A stretch of 64,000 bases of DNA from Streptomyces sp. TLI_105 (GCF_900105415.1 NZ_FNSM01000001.1:6449501-6513500), one strand, 5' to 3'; positions 25,700-34,123 are shown, counted from the first letter of the stretch. Notes: generated from the sequence alone by a model not told the origin. Made by a program: numbers and translations.

Positions 25700-26506
25700 A
25701 TGAGACTGTCCCGTTTCGCCGCTTTCTCGTCCTCGCTCCTGCTCGGTGCCGTCCTCGCCCTCACCGGGTCGGGCGCGGCCCAGGCCGCCGAGACCGCCGC
25801 TCTCGACTACGTGGCCCTGGGGGACTCGTACTCCTCCGGTGTCGGCTCAGGGAGTTACGACAGCGCCAGCGGCGACTGCAAGCGCTCCACGAAGGCGTAT
25901 CCGGTCCTGTGGAAGAACGCCAACGCCCCCTCCTCGTTCGCCTTCACCGCCTGCTCCGGCGCCCGAACGGGTGATGTGACCGCGAATCAGCTCGGACCCC
26001 TCTCGGCCGCCACTGACCTGGTGTCCATCACGATCGGGGGAAATGACGCCGGTTTCGCCGACGTCATGACGACCTGTGTGCTCGAGTCCGAGTCCACCTG
26101 CATCAACCGTGTGAATCAGGCCAAGGCCTACGTCGACACCACGCTCCCCGGCAAGCTCGACTCCGTCTACAACGCCATCAGCAGCAAGGCGCCCGCCGCC
26201 CACGTCGTCGTCCTCGGCTACCCGCGCTTCTACCAGCTGGGCGGCAGCTGCATCGCCGGCCTGAGCGAGAACGAGCGCAGCGCCATCAACAACGCCTCCG
26301 ACTACCTCAACGCGGCCACCGCCAAGCGCGCGGCCGACCACGGCTTCACCTTCGCCGGCGTCGTCCCCGCCTTCACCGGACACGAGATCTGCTCGGGCTC
26401 CGCCTGGCTGCACAGCCTCAACTGGCTCAACATCGGCGAGTCGTACCACCCGACCGCCGCCGGACAGTCCGGTGGCTACCTGCCCTCCTTCAACGGGGCG
26501 CTGTAG
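25700..26506 (+). CDS. Secreted SGNH/GDSL hydrolase (lipase)
   Basis: A 268-residue exported hydrolase: signal peptide to about AQA-AET, block I ALGDSYSSGVGSG with S43, block III GGNDAGF with N115, and block V SYHPTAAGQ with H250. Six cysteines after the signal can form three disulfides. It closely resembles the Streptomyces SGNH lipases of the S. rimosus / SCO1725 type (recalled, not searched). AAAGGGAGG (25687-25694) selects the ATG at 25700. The 3' end overlaps the convergent pseudokinase gene by 17 bases. Confidence 0.92.
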   Translation: MRLSRFAAFSSSLLLGAVLALTGSGAAQAAETAALDYVALGDSYSSGVGSGSYDSASGDCKRSTKAYPVLWKNANAPSSFAFTACSGARTGDVTANQLGPLSAATDLVSITIGGNDAGFADVMTTCVLESESTCINRVNQAKAYVDTTLPGKLDSVYNAISSKAPAAHVVVLGYPRFYQLGGSCIAGLSENERSAINNASDYLNAATAKRAADHGFTFAGVVPAFTGHEICSGSAWLHSLNWLNIGESYHPTAAGQSGGYLPSFNGAL

Positions 26507-27461
26507 CCGGTCCGCTGCCGGTGCCCGTGGCGCCGGGTCCCGTTGGAGCGGTGCTCGTGACACCGCCCGGCCCCGGCCCGGTGTCCGGTCCGTCGTCCCG
26601 TACCGCCTGATACGTCAACGCCCCCGCGAGCAGCAGCGCCCCGATGATCCCGGCCACCAGAACGGGCCCTCGTCGGGGCGTCGCCCGTGGCGGGCCCGAC
26701 GGCCTCGCCGGCTCCGGCGAGGCCCCGGCCCTTGTGCCGGTGTCGCCGTCGTCGTCACGGCCGGTCCGGGGCGGGGCGGGAGCCTCGACCGGCTCCGCCT
26801 CCGTCCTCGGCGTGCCGCCCGAGGCCACCCGGCGCAGCTCGCGCTCGACCTGATCGGCCGTCACGGCGGGCTCCTCGCCCGTCAGCTCGTCGATCACGGC
26901 CCCCAGCGGCCCGGACCGGTCGTCCGCCGCCGCCTCCAGGAGCGCCCCCAGGGAGCGCAGGTCCGCCCCGGGGTCCGAGGCGCCCTCCGGCGCGCCGCCG
27001 AAGCCGATGACGACGATCCGTCCGTCGTTCGCGAGGATCACCTGCCCGGGTTCCACCCCCCGGTGCGGTACGCCCGCCTCCCGGGCGGCCCGCAGGCCGG
27101 CGAGGACCTCGGCGCCGACGCGCGCGGCCTCGCGCGCGGGCAGCGGGCCGTCCGCGTCGAGGGTCTCGGCGAGGGTGAGGCCGCGGACCAGTTCCGTCAC
27201 GACCCAGGGCCGGCCGTCCTCGGTGGCCACGCCGAGGACCCGTACGACGGAGGGGTGGGAGATCCGCGCGGCGGCCCGCGCCTCGCGCTCCCGTCGCGCG
27301 TACAGCAGGGGGACCTCGTCGGCCGGCAGTCCGGCCGGGGCGCGGAACTCCTTGAGCGCCACCTCGTGGCGGTCGGTCTCGTCCAGGGCGCGCCAGACCG
27401 TGCCCGTCGCCCCCTCGGCGAGGACGTCGAGCAGCCGGTAACGACCCGCGATCACCGTCAT
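26490..27461 (-). CDS. Membrane-anchored serine/threonine pseudokinase
   Basis: The 323-residue protein starts with a Hanks-type kinase N-lobe: glycine loop LAEGATGTVW (14-23), ATP lysine K37 in VALKEF and the helix-C region. In the C-lobe the HRD motif reads HRGVEPGQV (133-141) and DFG reads IGFGG (G153). Both catalytic aspartates and the metal-binding Asn are therefore absent. The lobe is also short. A disordered linker, a single span (VLVAGIIGALLLAGALTY) and a Pro/Thr/Gly-rich extracellular tail follow. It probably binds a partner or ligand rather than phosphorylating. Confidence 0.85.
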   Translation of the reverse strand: MTVIAGRYRLLDVLAEGATGTVWRALDETDRHEVALKEFRAPAGLPADEVPLLYARREREARAAARISHPSVVRVLGVATEDGRPWVVTELVRGLTLAETLDADGPLPAREAARVGAEVLAGLRAAREAGVPHRGVEPGQVILANDGRIVVIGFGGAPEGASDPGADLRSLGALLEAAADDRSGPLGAVIDELTGEEPAVTADQVERELRRVASGGTPRTEAEPVEAPAPPRTGRDDDGDTGTRAGASPEPARPSGPPRATPRRGPVLVAGIIGALLLAGALTYQAVRDDGPDTGPGPGGVTSTAPTGPGATGTGSGPATAPR

Positions 27462-27782
27462 GGATCCACGGTAGCCGAGGGGCGTCCTCCCGGCTCCGGT
27501 CCTGCGCGGGTGCCGTGCGGGACGGCCCGGACGATCTTGGTGGCGGAGATCACACCCGCCCGCGTGTCCGCGAGTGACGGTCCGGGGTGCAGGATGGTTC
27601 GTGATGGTTCGGCAGGTGTTCGAGCGCTGTCCAACTCGCCCTGGAATCAGATGTATTCGGACAGTCACCGTCAACCCCCGTACGAGTGTGGTGAATCCCG
27701 CCGCCGGGATACACGGGTGTCACGATGGAGCGATAGGGTTAACCTGCCCGGGCCGGGTGCCCTTGTACGGGTGGGGAGTGAC
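27462..27782. other. Intergenic region upstream of a small basic protein gene
   Basis: This 321-base stretch lies between the divergent pseudokinase and the small protein gene. It is less GC-rich around 27590-27740. A TAGGGT (27734-27739) fits the Streptomyces -10 pattern, with TACACG 18 bases upstream as a weak -35. GGGGAG at 27773-27778 is the ribosome-binding site of the downstream gene. I see no RNA gene. Confidence 0.4.
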
Positions 27783-28055
27783 ATGGAACAGATAGCAATG
27801 CGCAGCAGGCCGCGAGTGCCTGCCATCACCTGCGGAAGCAGCGCGACCAGTTCGCGGCTCGACCGCCATCTCGCGGTGCTCGGCGGCCCCGCCGTGCCCC
27901 AGCGCGAAGTGGCCGAGGCGACGCTGCTCATGCGGGAACTGACGACGCGTACGCGCGAGGTGCCGGTGCACAGCCACCGCAGCCGCAGCGCGCGGGTCTC
28001 GCTCTTCGCCCCGCTCCGCCGCCTGCGCCGCTCGCTCTTCGGCACGCGCCGCTAG
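27783..28055 (+). CDS. Small basic protein of unknown function
   Basis: A 90-residue, arginine-rich protein (LTTRTREVPVHSHRSRSARVS, then LFAPLRRLRRSLFGTRR at the C-terminus). The middle AEATLLMRELTTRT is helical. No signal peptide, membrane segment or known domain is recognised. Start ATG at 27783 has GGGGAG five bases upstream; an alternative internal ATG lies at codon 6. Amphipathic basic C-terminus could bind nucleic acid or membrane; this is only a compositional hint. The good ribosome-binding site and the hairpin after it support a real gene. Confidence 0.65.
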   Translation: MEQIAMRSRPRVPAITCGSSATSSRLDRHLAVLGGPAVPQREVAEATLLMRELTTRTREVPVHSHRSRSARVSLFAPLRRLRRSLFGTRR

Positions 28056-28072
28056 GGCCCCGACCGCGACCC

Positions 28073-28100
28073 CGCCGGACGTGTCCCCGCCCGTCCGGCG
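28073..28100. terminator. 9-bp hairpin between convergent genes
   Basis: CGCCGGACG (28073-28081) pairs with CGTCCGGCG (28092-28100) over a 10-base loop, between the small protein gene (ends 28055) and the CoA transferase gene (ends 28155). Confidence 0.55.
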
Positions 28101-28154
28101 TTCCGTCGTGCCCGGGGCCCGCCCGGCACCCGGAGGGCCCCGCCCCGCTCCCCG

Positions 28155-29369
28155 TCAGGCGATCACCCCCGCGTCCCGCAGCTCCTTCACCTCCGCCTCC
28201 GGCACCCCGAGCTCGGCGAGCACCTCGTCCGTGTCCTGTCCGAGAGCCGGGATCCGGTCCATCCGCGGCTCCGGCGCGTCCGGGAACACGACCGGCGGCA
28301 GCAGCGCCCGCAGCGGCCCCACCGGGGACTCCACCTCCCGCCACCGGTCACGCGCCGTCAGCTGCGGGTGATCCGCCAGCTCCGCGACCGAGTTGAGCCG
28401 GGCGCAGGCGATGCCCGCCGCGTCCAGCCGCGCCAGCGCCTCGGCCGCCGTCAGCGGGGCGAGCGCCGCCGCGACCACCGCGTCCGTCGCCGCACGCCCC
28501 GCCACCCGGGCCGTGTTCGTCGCGAACGCCGGGTCGTCGGCCAGCTCGGGCCGGCCGAGGACCCGCTCGGCGAGCCGCCGCCACTCCCGGTCGTTCTGCA
28601 CGGAGAGCAGGACGAGACCGTCCGTCGTCGGATAGGCGTCGTACGGGGCGATCACCGCGTGCGCGAGCCCCGTGCGCGCCGGGGCCGCGCCCCCGTGCAT
28701 CCCGTGGTGCAGCGGGTGCCCCATCCACTCGGCCAGCGAGTCGAGCAGGGAGACCTCCACCGGACCGCCCCGACCGGTCGTGCCGCGCCGGACGAGGGCG
28801 GCGAGGACACCGGAGAAGGCGTACATCCCGGCGGCGATGTCGGCGGCCGGAATCCCCGACTTGACGGGCTGCTCGGGCGTGCCGGTCACCGACACCAGGC
28901 CCGCCTCGCACTGCACGAGCATGTCGTAGGCCCGCTTGTGCGCGTACGGTCCCTCCGCCCCGTACCCCGAGACGTCCACCGCGATCAGCCACGGGTGCGC
29001 CGCGCACAGGGTGGCGGCGTCGAGGCCGAGGCGGGCCGCCGCCCCCTGCGCCAGGTTCTGCACGAAGACGTCGGCGCCGGCCACCATCCGCCGGACGAGC
29101 GCCAGGCCCCGGGGGTCCTTGAGGTCGACCGCCACCGACTCCTTGCCGCGGTTGCACCACACGAAGTGGGAGGCGAGGCCCCGGGCGGCCGTGTCGTACC
29201 CCCGGGCGAAGTCCCCGCCGTCGGGGCGCTCGATCTTGACGACGCGGGCGCCGAGGTCGGCGAGCTGGCGGGTGGCGAAGGGCGCGGCGACGGCCTGCTC
29301 GACGGCGACGACCGTGACCCCGGCCAGGGGAAGGGGCTGGGCGCCGTGGGGGAGGGGCTGAGTGTTCAT
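28155..29369 (-). CDS. CaiB/BaiF family (class III) CoA transferase
   Basis: A 404-residue enzyme with VVAVEQAVAAPFATRQLADLGARVVKIERPDGGDFAR at the N-terminus, ESVAVDLKDPRG, and catalytic D149 in KRAYDMLVQCEAG. It also has the late motif TDGLVLLSVQNDREWRRL. Such enzymes move CoA between carboxylic acids through a mixed anhydride on the aspartate. No dehydratase or dehydrogenase partner is adjacent, so the acid is unknown. ATG at 29369 is chosen as the first start with family homology. Confidence 0.88.
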   Translation of the reverse strand: MNTQPLPHGAQPLPLAGVTVVAVEQAVAAPFATRQLADLGARVVKIERPDGGDFARGYDTAARGLASHFVWCNRGKESVAVDLKDPRGLALVRRMVAGADVFVQNLAQGAAARLGLDAATLCAAHPWLIAVDVSGYGAEGPYAHKRAYDMLVQCEAGLVSVTGTPEQPVKSGIPAADIAAGMYAFSGVLAALVRRGTTGRGGPVEVSLLDSLAEWMGHPLHHGMHGGAAPARTGLAHAVIAPYDAYPTTDGLVLLSVQNDREWRRLAERVLGRPELADDPAFATNTARVAGRAATDAVVAAALAPLTAAEALARLDAAGIACARLNSVAELADHPQLTARDRWREVESPVGPLRALLPPVVFPDAPEPRMDRIPALGQDTDEVLAELGVPEAEVKELRDAGVIA

Positions 29370-29431
29370 GACCGCTCTGCCTACCGTGCCGGTGCGCCTC
29401 CTGTCATCAGGGGGTGCGTCACGCGGGCCCG

Positions 29432-30208
29432 TCACCCCCGGGCGTACCTGCGCACCGCGAGCGGGGCGAAGACGGCGAGGAGGCCGAGCGACCAGAGCAG
29501 CGCGCCCGCGACCGGGTGGGCCACCGGCCAGGCCGCGTCCGCCGGGACCGGCGCGTTGCCGAACAGCTCGCGGACCGCCGTGGTGACCGCCGAGACGGGG
29601 TTCCACTCGGAGACCGTCCGCAGCCAGGCGGGCATGCCGTCGGTCGGGATGTACGCGTTGGAGAGCAGCGGCAGCATGAAGGCGCCGCTGCCCAGCTGCC
29701 CGGCCGCCTCCTCGCTCTTCGAGACCAGGCCGAGCAGGATGCCGACCCAGGTCGTCGCGAAGCGGAAGAGGAGCAGCAGGGCGAAGCCGCCCAGGGCCTC
29801 GGGGAGCGTGCCCTCGATCCGCCAGCCCATGGCGAGGCCGACCAGGATCAGCGGGACGGTGCCGACCGCGCTCGCGAGCAGGTCGGCGAGGGCCTGCCCG
29901 AGGGGGACGGCGGCCCGGCTCACGGGCAGGGTCCGGAAGCGGTCCATGACGCCCCGGTGGGAGTCCTGCGCGGCCTGGAGCATGCCGGTCATCAGACCGC
30001 CCGCCGCCGTCGCCGCGAGCATGCCGGGCACCAGGAAGGCCCGGTACCCGGCCCCGGGGGCGGCGAGCGCGCTGCCGAGGACGTACCCGAAGAAGAGCAG
30101 GAAGACGATCGGCATCGTCTGTGTCATGACCGTGATCGCGGGCGCGTGCCTGATCCGCTGGAGATGGCGGCCGAGGACGGCGGTCCCGTCGTGCGCGAGG
30201 GCGCTCAC
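29432..30208 (-). CDS. ABC-2 type exporter permease (DrrB-like)
   Basis: A 258-residue six-span permease with PIVFLLFFGYVLGSALAAP, DRFRTLPVSRAAVPLGQALADL (the DrrB elbow-helix region), and a TVSEWNPVSAVTTAVRELFGN motif close to the C-terminus. GTG at 30208 overlaps the ATPase stop. With the ATPase it forms a daunorubicin-resistance-type efflux pump, controlled by the divergent TetR at 31207. Confidence 0.88.
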   Translation of the reverse strand: MSALAHDGTAVLGRHLQRIRHAPAITVMTQTMPIVFLLFFGYVLGSALAAPGAGYRAFLVPGMLAATAAGGLMTGMLQAAQDSHRGVMDRFRTLPVSRAAVPLGQALADLLASAVGTVPLILVGLAMGWRIEGTLPEALGGFALLLLFRFATTWVGILLGLVSKSEEAAGQLGSGAFMLPLLSNAYIPTDGMPAWLRTVSEWNPVSAVTTAVRELFGNAPVPADAAWPVAHPVAGALLWSLGLLAVFAPLAVRRYARG

Positions 30209-31143
30209 GCGACGAGCTCCTTCCGGTCGGTGAGGCGCAGGAACACCTCGTCGAGGGTGGGCGGGCGCAGGGAGGCGTCGACGAGGTGGACCCCGGCCGC
30301 GTCGATCTCGCGGACGATCCGGGGGAGGGTGAGCGTGGTGTCCGTGGTCACCGCGCCCACCGTGCGCCGCTCGGCGTCCAGCACCGGCGCCGAGCCGGTC
30401 AGCTGGTCGAGGACGCCCGCGGCCGCTTCGAGGGACGACGGGTCGGCGACGACGACCTCGGCGTAGCTGCCGACGAGCGCCTTCAGTTCGGCCGGGGTGC
30501 CGCGCTGCGCGGCCCGTCCCTCGTCGATCAGCACGATGTCGTCGGCGAGCCGGTCGGCCTCCTCCAGGTACTGCGTGGTCAGCAGCACGGTCGTGCCCTG
30601 GTCCGCCAACTCCCGCACGGCGTCCCAGATCCCGTTGCGGCTGTGCGGGTCGAGGCCGGTCGTGGGCTCGTCCAGGAAGAGCACCCGCGGCGGCACGATC
30701 AGACTCGCGGCCAGGTCGAGGCGGCGCCGCATGCCGCCGGAATAGGTGCGGGCGGGCCGTCCGGCCGCCGTGGCCAGGCCGAACCGCTCCAGGAGCTCGT
30801 CGGCGCGGGAGCGCGGGGCGCGCAGGAGCCGGGCGAAGAGCCGCAGGTTCTCGGCGCCCGTGAGGTCGCCGTCGACCGAGGCGTACTGCCCGGTGACCGC
30901 GATCCGCTTCCGCACCCCCGCCGGGTCGCGCACCACGTCGTGGCCCGCGACCAGCGCGCTTCCCGCGTCGGGCGCGACCAGGGTGGTGAGGACGCGGACG
31001 GCGGTGGTCTTGCCGGCGCCGTTGGGCCCGAGGACGCCGCAGACCGTGCCCTCGGGGACGGCGAGGTCGAGGCCGCGGAGGGCGTGGACGTCGCCGTAAC
31101 GCTTCCGCAGGCCTTCACTAAGTACAGCGTACGTAGTCGTCAT
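30205..31143 (-). CDS. ABC exporter ATP-binding protein (DrrA-like)
   Basis: The 312-residue ATPase has Walker A GPNGAGKT (39-46), signature YSGGMRRRLDLA, Walker B RVLFLDEPTTGLD and switch TTQYLEEADRL. It has the C-terminal DrrA extension with LPRIVREIDAAGVHL and PTLDEVFLRLT. ATG at 31143 is used; it follows a TetR operator copy, and a second copy overlaps the first codons. Drug or metabolite efflux is the expected function. Confidence 0.9.
   Translation of the reverse strand: MTTTYAVLSEGLRKRYGDVHALRGLDLAVPEGTVCGVLGPNGAGKTTAVRVLTTLVAPDAGSALVAGHDVVRDPAGVRKRIAVTGQYASVDGDLTGAENLRLFARLLRAPRSRADELLERFGLATAAGRPARTYSGGMRRRLDLAASLIVPPRVLFLDEPTTGLDPHSRNGIWDAVRELADQGTTVLLTTQYLEEADRLADDIVLIDEGRAAQRGTPAELKALVGSYAEVVVADPSSLEAAAGVLDQLTGSAPVLDAERRTVGAVTTDTTLTLPRIVREIDAAGVHLVDASLRPPTLDEVFLRLTDRKELVA
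31117..31135. promoter_or_regulatory. TetR operator, copy inside the drrA 5' end
   Basis: ACTAAGTACAGCGTACGTA, centred on GTAC-N3-GTAC, overlaps the first codons of the exporter ATPase. It matches the copy at 31160-31178 in the same 19-base frame; the starts are 43 bases apart. Binding here would block elongation into the exporter operon. Confidence 0.6.
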
Positions 31144-31159
31144 GGCGTGACCATACCCC

Positions 31160-31178
31160 ACTACGTACGGTGTACGTA
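31160..31178. promoter_or_regulatory. TetR operator between exporter and regulator genes
   Basis: ACTACGTACGGTGTACGTA contains the perfect palindrome TACGTAC-GGT-GTACGTA (31162-31178). It lies in the 63-base gap between the divergent exporter and tetR starts and is the natural site for autoregulation and repression of the pump. Confidence 0.7.
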
Positions 31179-31206
31179 ACTACGATGGGGAGCGAGGTGA
31201 TGATCC

Positions 31207-31932
31207 ATGGCGGGCCGAGCGGCCGAACCGGAAGTGATCTGGACGCGGCCCGAGCGCGCGGGCCGCGGCCCGAAACCGGCCTACAGCCGGCGTGACATCG
31301 TGGACGCGGCCGTCCGCATCGCCGACGCCGACGGCATCGACGCGGTCTCCATGCGCCGCGTCGCCGCCGAACTCGGCTGCGGCACCATGTCGCTCTACAA
31401 CTACGTCCCCCGCAAGGAGGACCTGTACGAGCTGATGGTCGACGCGGTCAGCGGGGAGTACGAGCTCCCCGAGGAGCCCAGCGGCGACTGGCGCGCCGAC
31501 ATGACCGCGATCGCCCACCAGAGCCGCGCGATCATGTACCGCCACCCCTGGCTGGCCCGGGTGATGACCACCGCCTACGGCTTCAGCCCCAACGCCCTGC
31601 GCTTCCTGGAGTGGTGCCTCGGCTGCCTCGCCCCCCTGGACCAGCCCGCCGGGCTCAAGATGCAGCTGATCGCCATGGTCAACGGCACGGTCATGGCCAC
31701 CGTCGCCAACGAGCAGGCCGTCGCCGAACGGGCCCGCGGACTGCCCTGGTCCGAGGAGGAGGAGCAGGCGGTGCGCGGCGCCTACCTCATGGGACAGGTG
31801 GCGAGCGGCCGGTACCCGCACCTCGCCGCACTGCTCGCCGAGGCCCCCGCCGCTCCCGTCGACGCGGACGAGATCTTCACGATGACCATCGCCCGCCTCC
31901 TGGAGTCCTTCGCGCCGGACGGCGGCCGATGA
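31207..31932 (+). CDS. TetR-family regulator of the adjacent exporter
   Basis: The 241-residue protein has a helix-turn-helix at about residues 22-66 (YSRRDIVDAAVRIADADGIDAVSMRRVAAELGCGTMSLYNYVPRKEDLYELMVDAV). Its large helical ligand domain is of the TetR_C_1 type (RPRIMYRHPWLARVM-like region, FAPDGGR end). ATG at 31207 with GAGGTGA upstream. Divergent arrangement and twin palindromes point to repression of the DrrAB-like pump until a drug ligand binds. Confidence 0.9.
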   Translation: MAGRAAEPEVIWTRPERAGRGPKPAYSRRDIVDAAVRIADADGIDAVSMRRVAAELGCGTMSLYNYVPRKEDLYELMVDAVSGEYELPEEPSGDWRADMTAIAHQSRAIMYRHPWLARVMTTAYGFSPNALRFLEWCLGCLAPLDQPAGLKMQLIAMVNGTVMATVANEQAVAERARGLPWSEEEEQAVRGAYLMGQVASGRYPHLAALLAEAPAAPVDADEIFTMTIARLLESFAPDGGR

Positions 31933-31935
31933 CGC

Positions 31936-33147
31936 TCAGAGGAGCATGAACTGCCCCTCCGGGCCCTCCTCCTGATGGTCGAGGACGGAGGCGGGGCGGC
32001 GGGACCAGGACGGGGCGGGAAGGATCCCGGCCGCGGCGAGGTCCGCCCGGTCGAGGCCTCCGGCCGCGAGCGCCGCGCGCTCCGGCTCCCGGGCCCCGAG
32101 CAGCGCGAGCACGGTGACCAGGTCGAGCAGCTCCGAGGTCCACTCCTGCGGCCAGGCGGCCGGCCCGAGCGCCTCCAGGGAGCCGGGCTCCGCCGGGGCC
32201 GTCCGGTGTGCGAACCACTGCTCCAGGACCCGCACACCGCCGACCCGGTACTCCCAGGCCTCCGCCGGTACGGGCGAGATCCGACCCCCGTCGAGGACCA
32301 GCGCCTCGTCCTCGGAGTCGTACGTCATCGTCGTCGGCCGCGCCGGGACCGCCGCCCGCACATAGGGCCGCCGCCCACCCGGCAGCCGGGGCCTCGTCCC
32401 GCTCAGGGCGCCGCGCAGCTGCACGTCGGCGAGCTCCCGGCCGAGCGCCACGCCCGCCGACCACACCTCCGGGTCCCCGGGCAGCGGGACGCGGCACCCG
32501 GCGGGGGAGGGGAGCGCCGCCGCCACCGTCCACGCCAGCCAGTCGTGGGCGTCGACCTCGCGCCCGTACCGCTCGCCGAGGAAGTCCAGGAGACCGGGCG
32601 CGAGATTGGGCTCCCGGCCCCCGGGGCGCCGGAACAGCGGCCGGATGCGGCCCGGACGGCCCGCCGGGGAGCGGCCCTCCGGCAGCGCCGCCGTCACCAG
32701 GAGCGCGGGACCGGCCGCCCCCGGCACGTACCCCTGCTCGACGGCGAAGAGCTGCGGCTCCCCGGCGACCCGCCACAGCTCCGGGCGGGCGGTGTCGATC
32801 AGCCGGTGGTCCGGCAGCAGCCACTGCTCGTCGAACGGCCCGTGCGCCACCCGCACCGGCTCCGGGCACGGCCCCGTCTCGCGCGCGAAGCGCGTGGTGC
32901 CGGTCCGCTGCCCGGGCAGCGCGCCCACCGCGCTCGCCGGGGTCCTCGCCCGGCTCGGCCGGAACAGCGCCTCCCGCTCGGCGCCCTCGGCGGCAACGAG
33001 CCGGTCCCAGCGGATCCGCAGGGTGCGGGCGTCGGGGGCGACGATCCATGACCGGCCGAACCGCAGCGGGGCCACGGACCACGGCATCAGCTCGTCGAGG
33101 AGAGGCGGGGCGTCATCCGCGCGGGGGGCTTCCGTCACGCCCCGCAT
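31936..33147 (-). CDS. Standalone type ISP restriction-modification C-terminal domain protein
   Basis: The 403-residue protein matches the C-terminal region of single-polypeptide type ISP restriction enzymes: SWIVAPDARTLRIRW, FDEQWLLPDHRLIDTARPELW, and IRPLFRRPGGREPNLAPGLLDFLGERYG. It also has a VWSAGVALGRELADVQLRG block. In full-length enzymes this region lies after nuclease, helicase and methyltransferase domains; here those are missing, and no neighbour supplies them. Streptomyces genomes carry such orphans. ATG at 33147 is preferred; GTG at 33138 is possible. It may bind DNA or have been repurposed. Confidence 0.72.
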   Translation of the reverse strand: MRGVTEAPRADDAPPLLDELMPWSVAPLRFGRSWIVAPDARTLRIRWDRLVAAEGAEREALFRPSRARTPASAVGALPGQRTGTTRFARETGPCPEPVRVAHGPFDEQWLLPDHRLIDTARPELWRVAGEPQLFAVEQGYVPGAAGPALLVTAALPEGRSPAGRPGRIRPLFRRPGGREPNLAPGLLDFLGERYGREVDAHDWLAWTVAAALPSPAGCRVPLPGDPEVWSAGVALGRELADVQLRGALSGTRPRLPGGRRPYVRAAVPARPTTMTYDSEDEALVLDGGRISPVPAEAWEYRVGGVRVLEQWFAHRTAPAEPGSLEALGPAAWPQEWTSELLDLVTVLALLGAREPERAALAAGGLDRADLAAAGILPAPSWSRRPASVLDHQEEGPEGQFMLL

Positions 33148-33164
33148 GCTAACGACCGCCCTCA

Positions 33165-33353
33165 GTGGGCTTCCACCGTCCGTGCGCTTCCACCGTCCGT
33201 GCGTCTCGACGGTCGGTGCGCTTCGGTGGTTGATGCGCTTCGGCGGTCGGCGGCCTTCGGTGGTCGGTGCGCCTTCCACGGTCGGTGCGCTTCGGTGGTC
33301 GGTGCGCCTTCCATGGTCAGTGCGCTTCGGTGGTCAGTGCGCTTCGACCGTGA
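33165..33353. repeat. 11-copy tandem repeat of 17-18 bp
   Basis: Eleven head-to-tail units read approximately GTGCGCTTCGGTGGTCG; nine are 17 bases and two are 18. Copies vary at a few positions, and two 18-base units read GTGCGCCTTCC(A)(C/T)GGTC. The array fills the gap between the type ISP protein and gntR and runs into the last gntR codons. There are no spacers, so it is not CRISPR. Confidence 0.9.
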
Positions 33354-34083
33354 CCGTGAAGGAGAAGCGGTCGCCCCGGTAACGGATGCGGGCCACGTCG
33401 ACGACCCGGCCGTCGTCGTCGTAGGTCACGCCCGTGTAGTGGAGGATCGGCGAGAGCAGCGGGACCTGGAGCAGGGTCGCCGTCTCCGGGTCCGCGAGAC
33501 GGGCCTCGACCGTGTCCGTGATGCGGCTGATCCGCACCCCGACCACGTCCCGCAGCACCTTCGTCATCGGCCAGCGCTCCAGATCGGCCGGGTCGATCGC
33601 GGCGGCGAGCTCGGGCCGCACCGCGTTCTCCGCCCAGTTGGTCGGCTCGCCGCTCTCCCCGTCGCTGCGCAGCCGCCGGTACGCCACGACCTCCGGCACG
33701 TCCGGGAAGTACTCCGCGAGCTCCCCGGGCACCGGCTCCGTGCCGTGCCCGAGGACCGTCGTCCGCTCGCCCGACTGCTGGGCCACGATCGCGTCGATCG
33801 AGCCGAGCAGCCGGCGCGGCGTGGACCGCCGGGCGCCCGGCTCGATGAAGGTGCCGCGCCGCCGGTGCCGGCTGATCAGGCCCTCCTCCTCCAGTTCCTT
33901 GAGGGCCTGGCGCATGGTCAGCACGCTCACGCCGTAGTGGGCCGCGAGCTGCTCCTCGGTGGGCAGTCGCAGCGAGGCGTCGGACGTGCGGCCCAGTATC
34001 GAGGCGCGCAGCGACTGCGAGACCTGATACCAGAGCGGCAGCTTGCGGTTCAGGACCAGCGAGTCGGGAGCGAAGGCGGTCAC
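33334..34083 (-). CDS. GntR/HutC-family regulator (UTRA domain) next to hmgA
   Basis: The 249-residue regulator has a winged helix (LPLWYQVSQSLRASILGRTSDASLRLPTEEQLAAHYGVSVLTMRQALKELEEEGLISRHRRRGTFI) and a UTRA ligand domain (PEVVAYRRLRSDGE, ISRITDTVEARLADPETATLLQ, VTYDDDGRVVDVARIRYRGDRF). The start is GTG at 34083. It follows hmgA on the same strand after 40 bases, so it likely senses a tyrosine/phenylalanine breakdown product and controls hmgA. The last codons (TVEAH) lie inside the tandem repeat array, so its C-terminus may vary between strains. Confidence 0.88.
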   Translation of the reverse strand: MTAFAPDSLVLNRKLPLWYQVSQSLRASILGRTSDASLRLPTEEQLAAHYGVSVLTMRQALKELEEEGLISRHRRRGTFIEPGARRSTPRRLLGSIDAIVAQQSGERTTVLGHGTEPVPGELAEYFPDVPEVVAYRRLRSDGESGEPTNWAENAVRPELAAAIDPADLERWPMTKVLRDVVGVRISRITDTVEARLADPETATLLQVPLLSPILHYTGVTYDDDGRVVDVARIRYRGDRFSFTVTVEAH

Positions 34084-34123
34084 GGGTTCTCCGTACGAAG
34101 GCTACGGGCTTACGGCCGAGACA

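Noticed and set aside
33165..33353. Possible CRISPR array
   Set aside because: The repeat units are contiguous and only 17-18 bases long; there are no spacers and no cas genes in the window.
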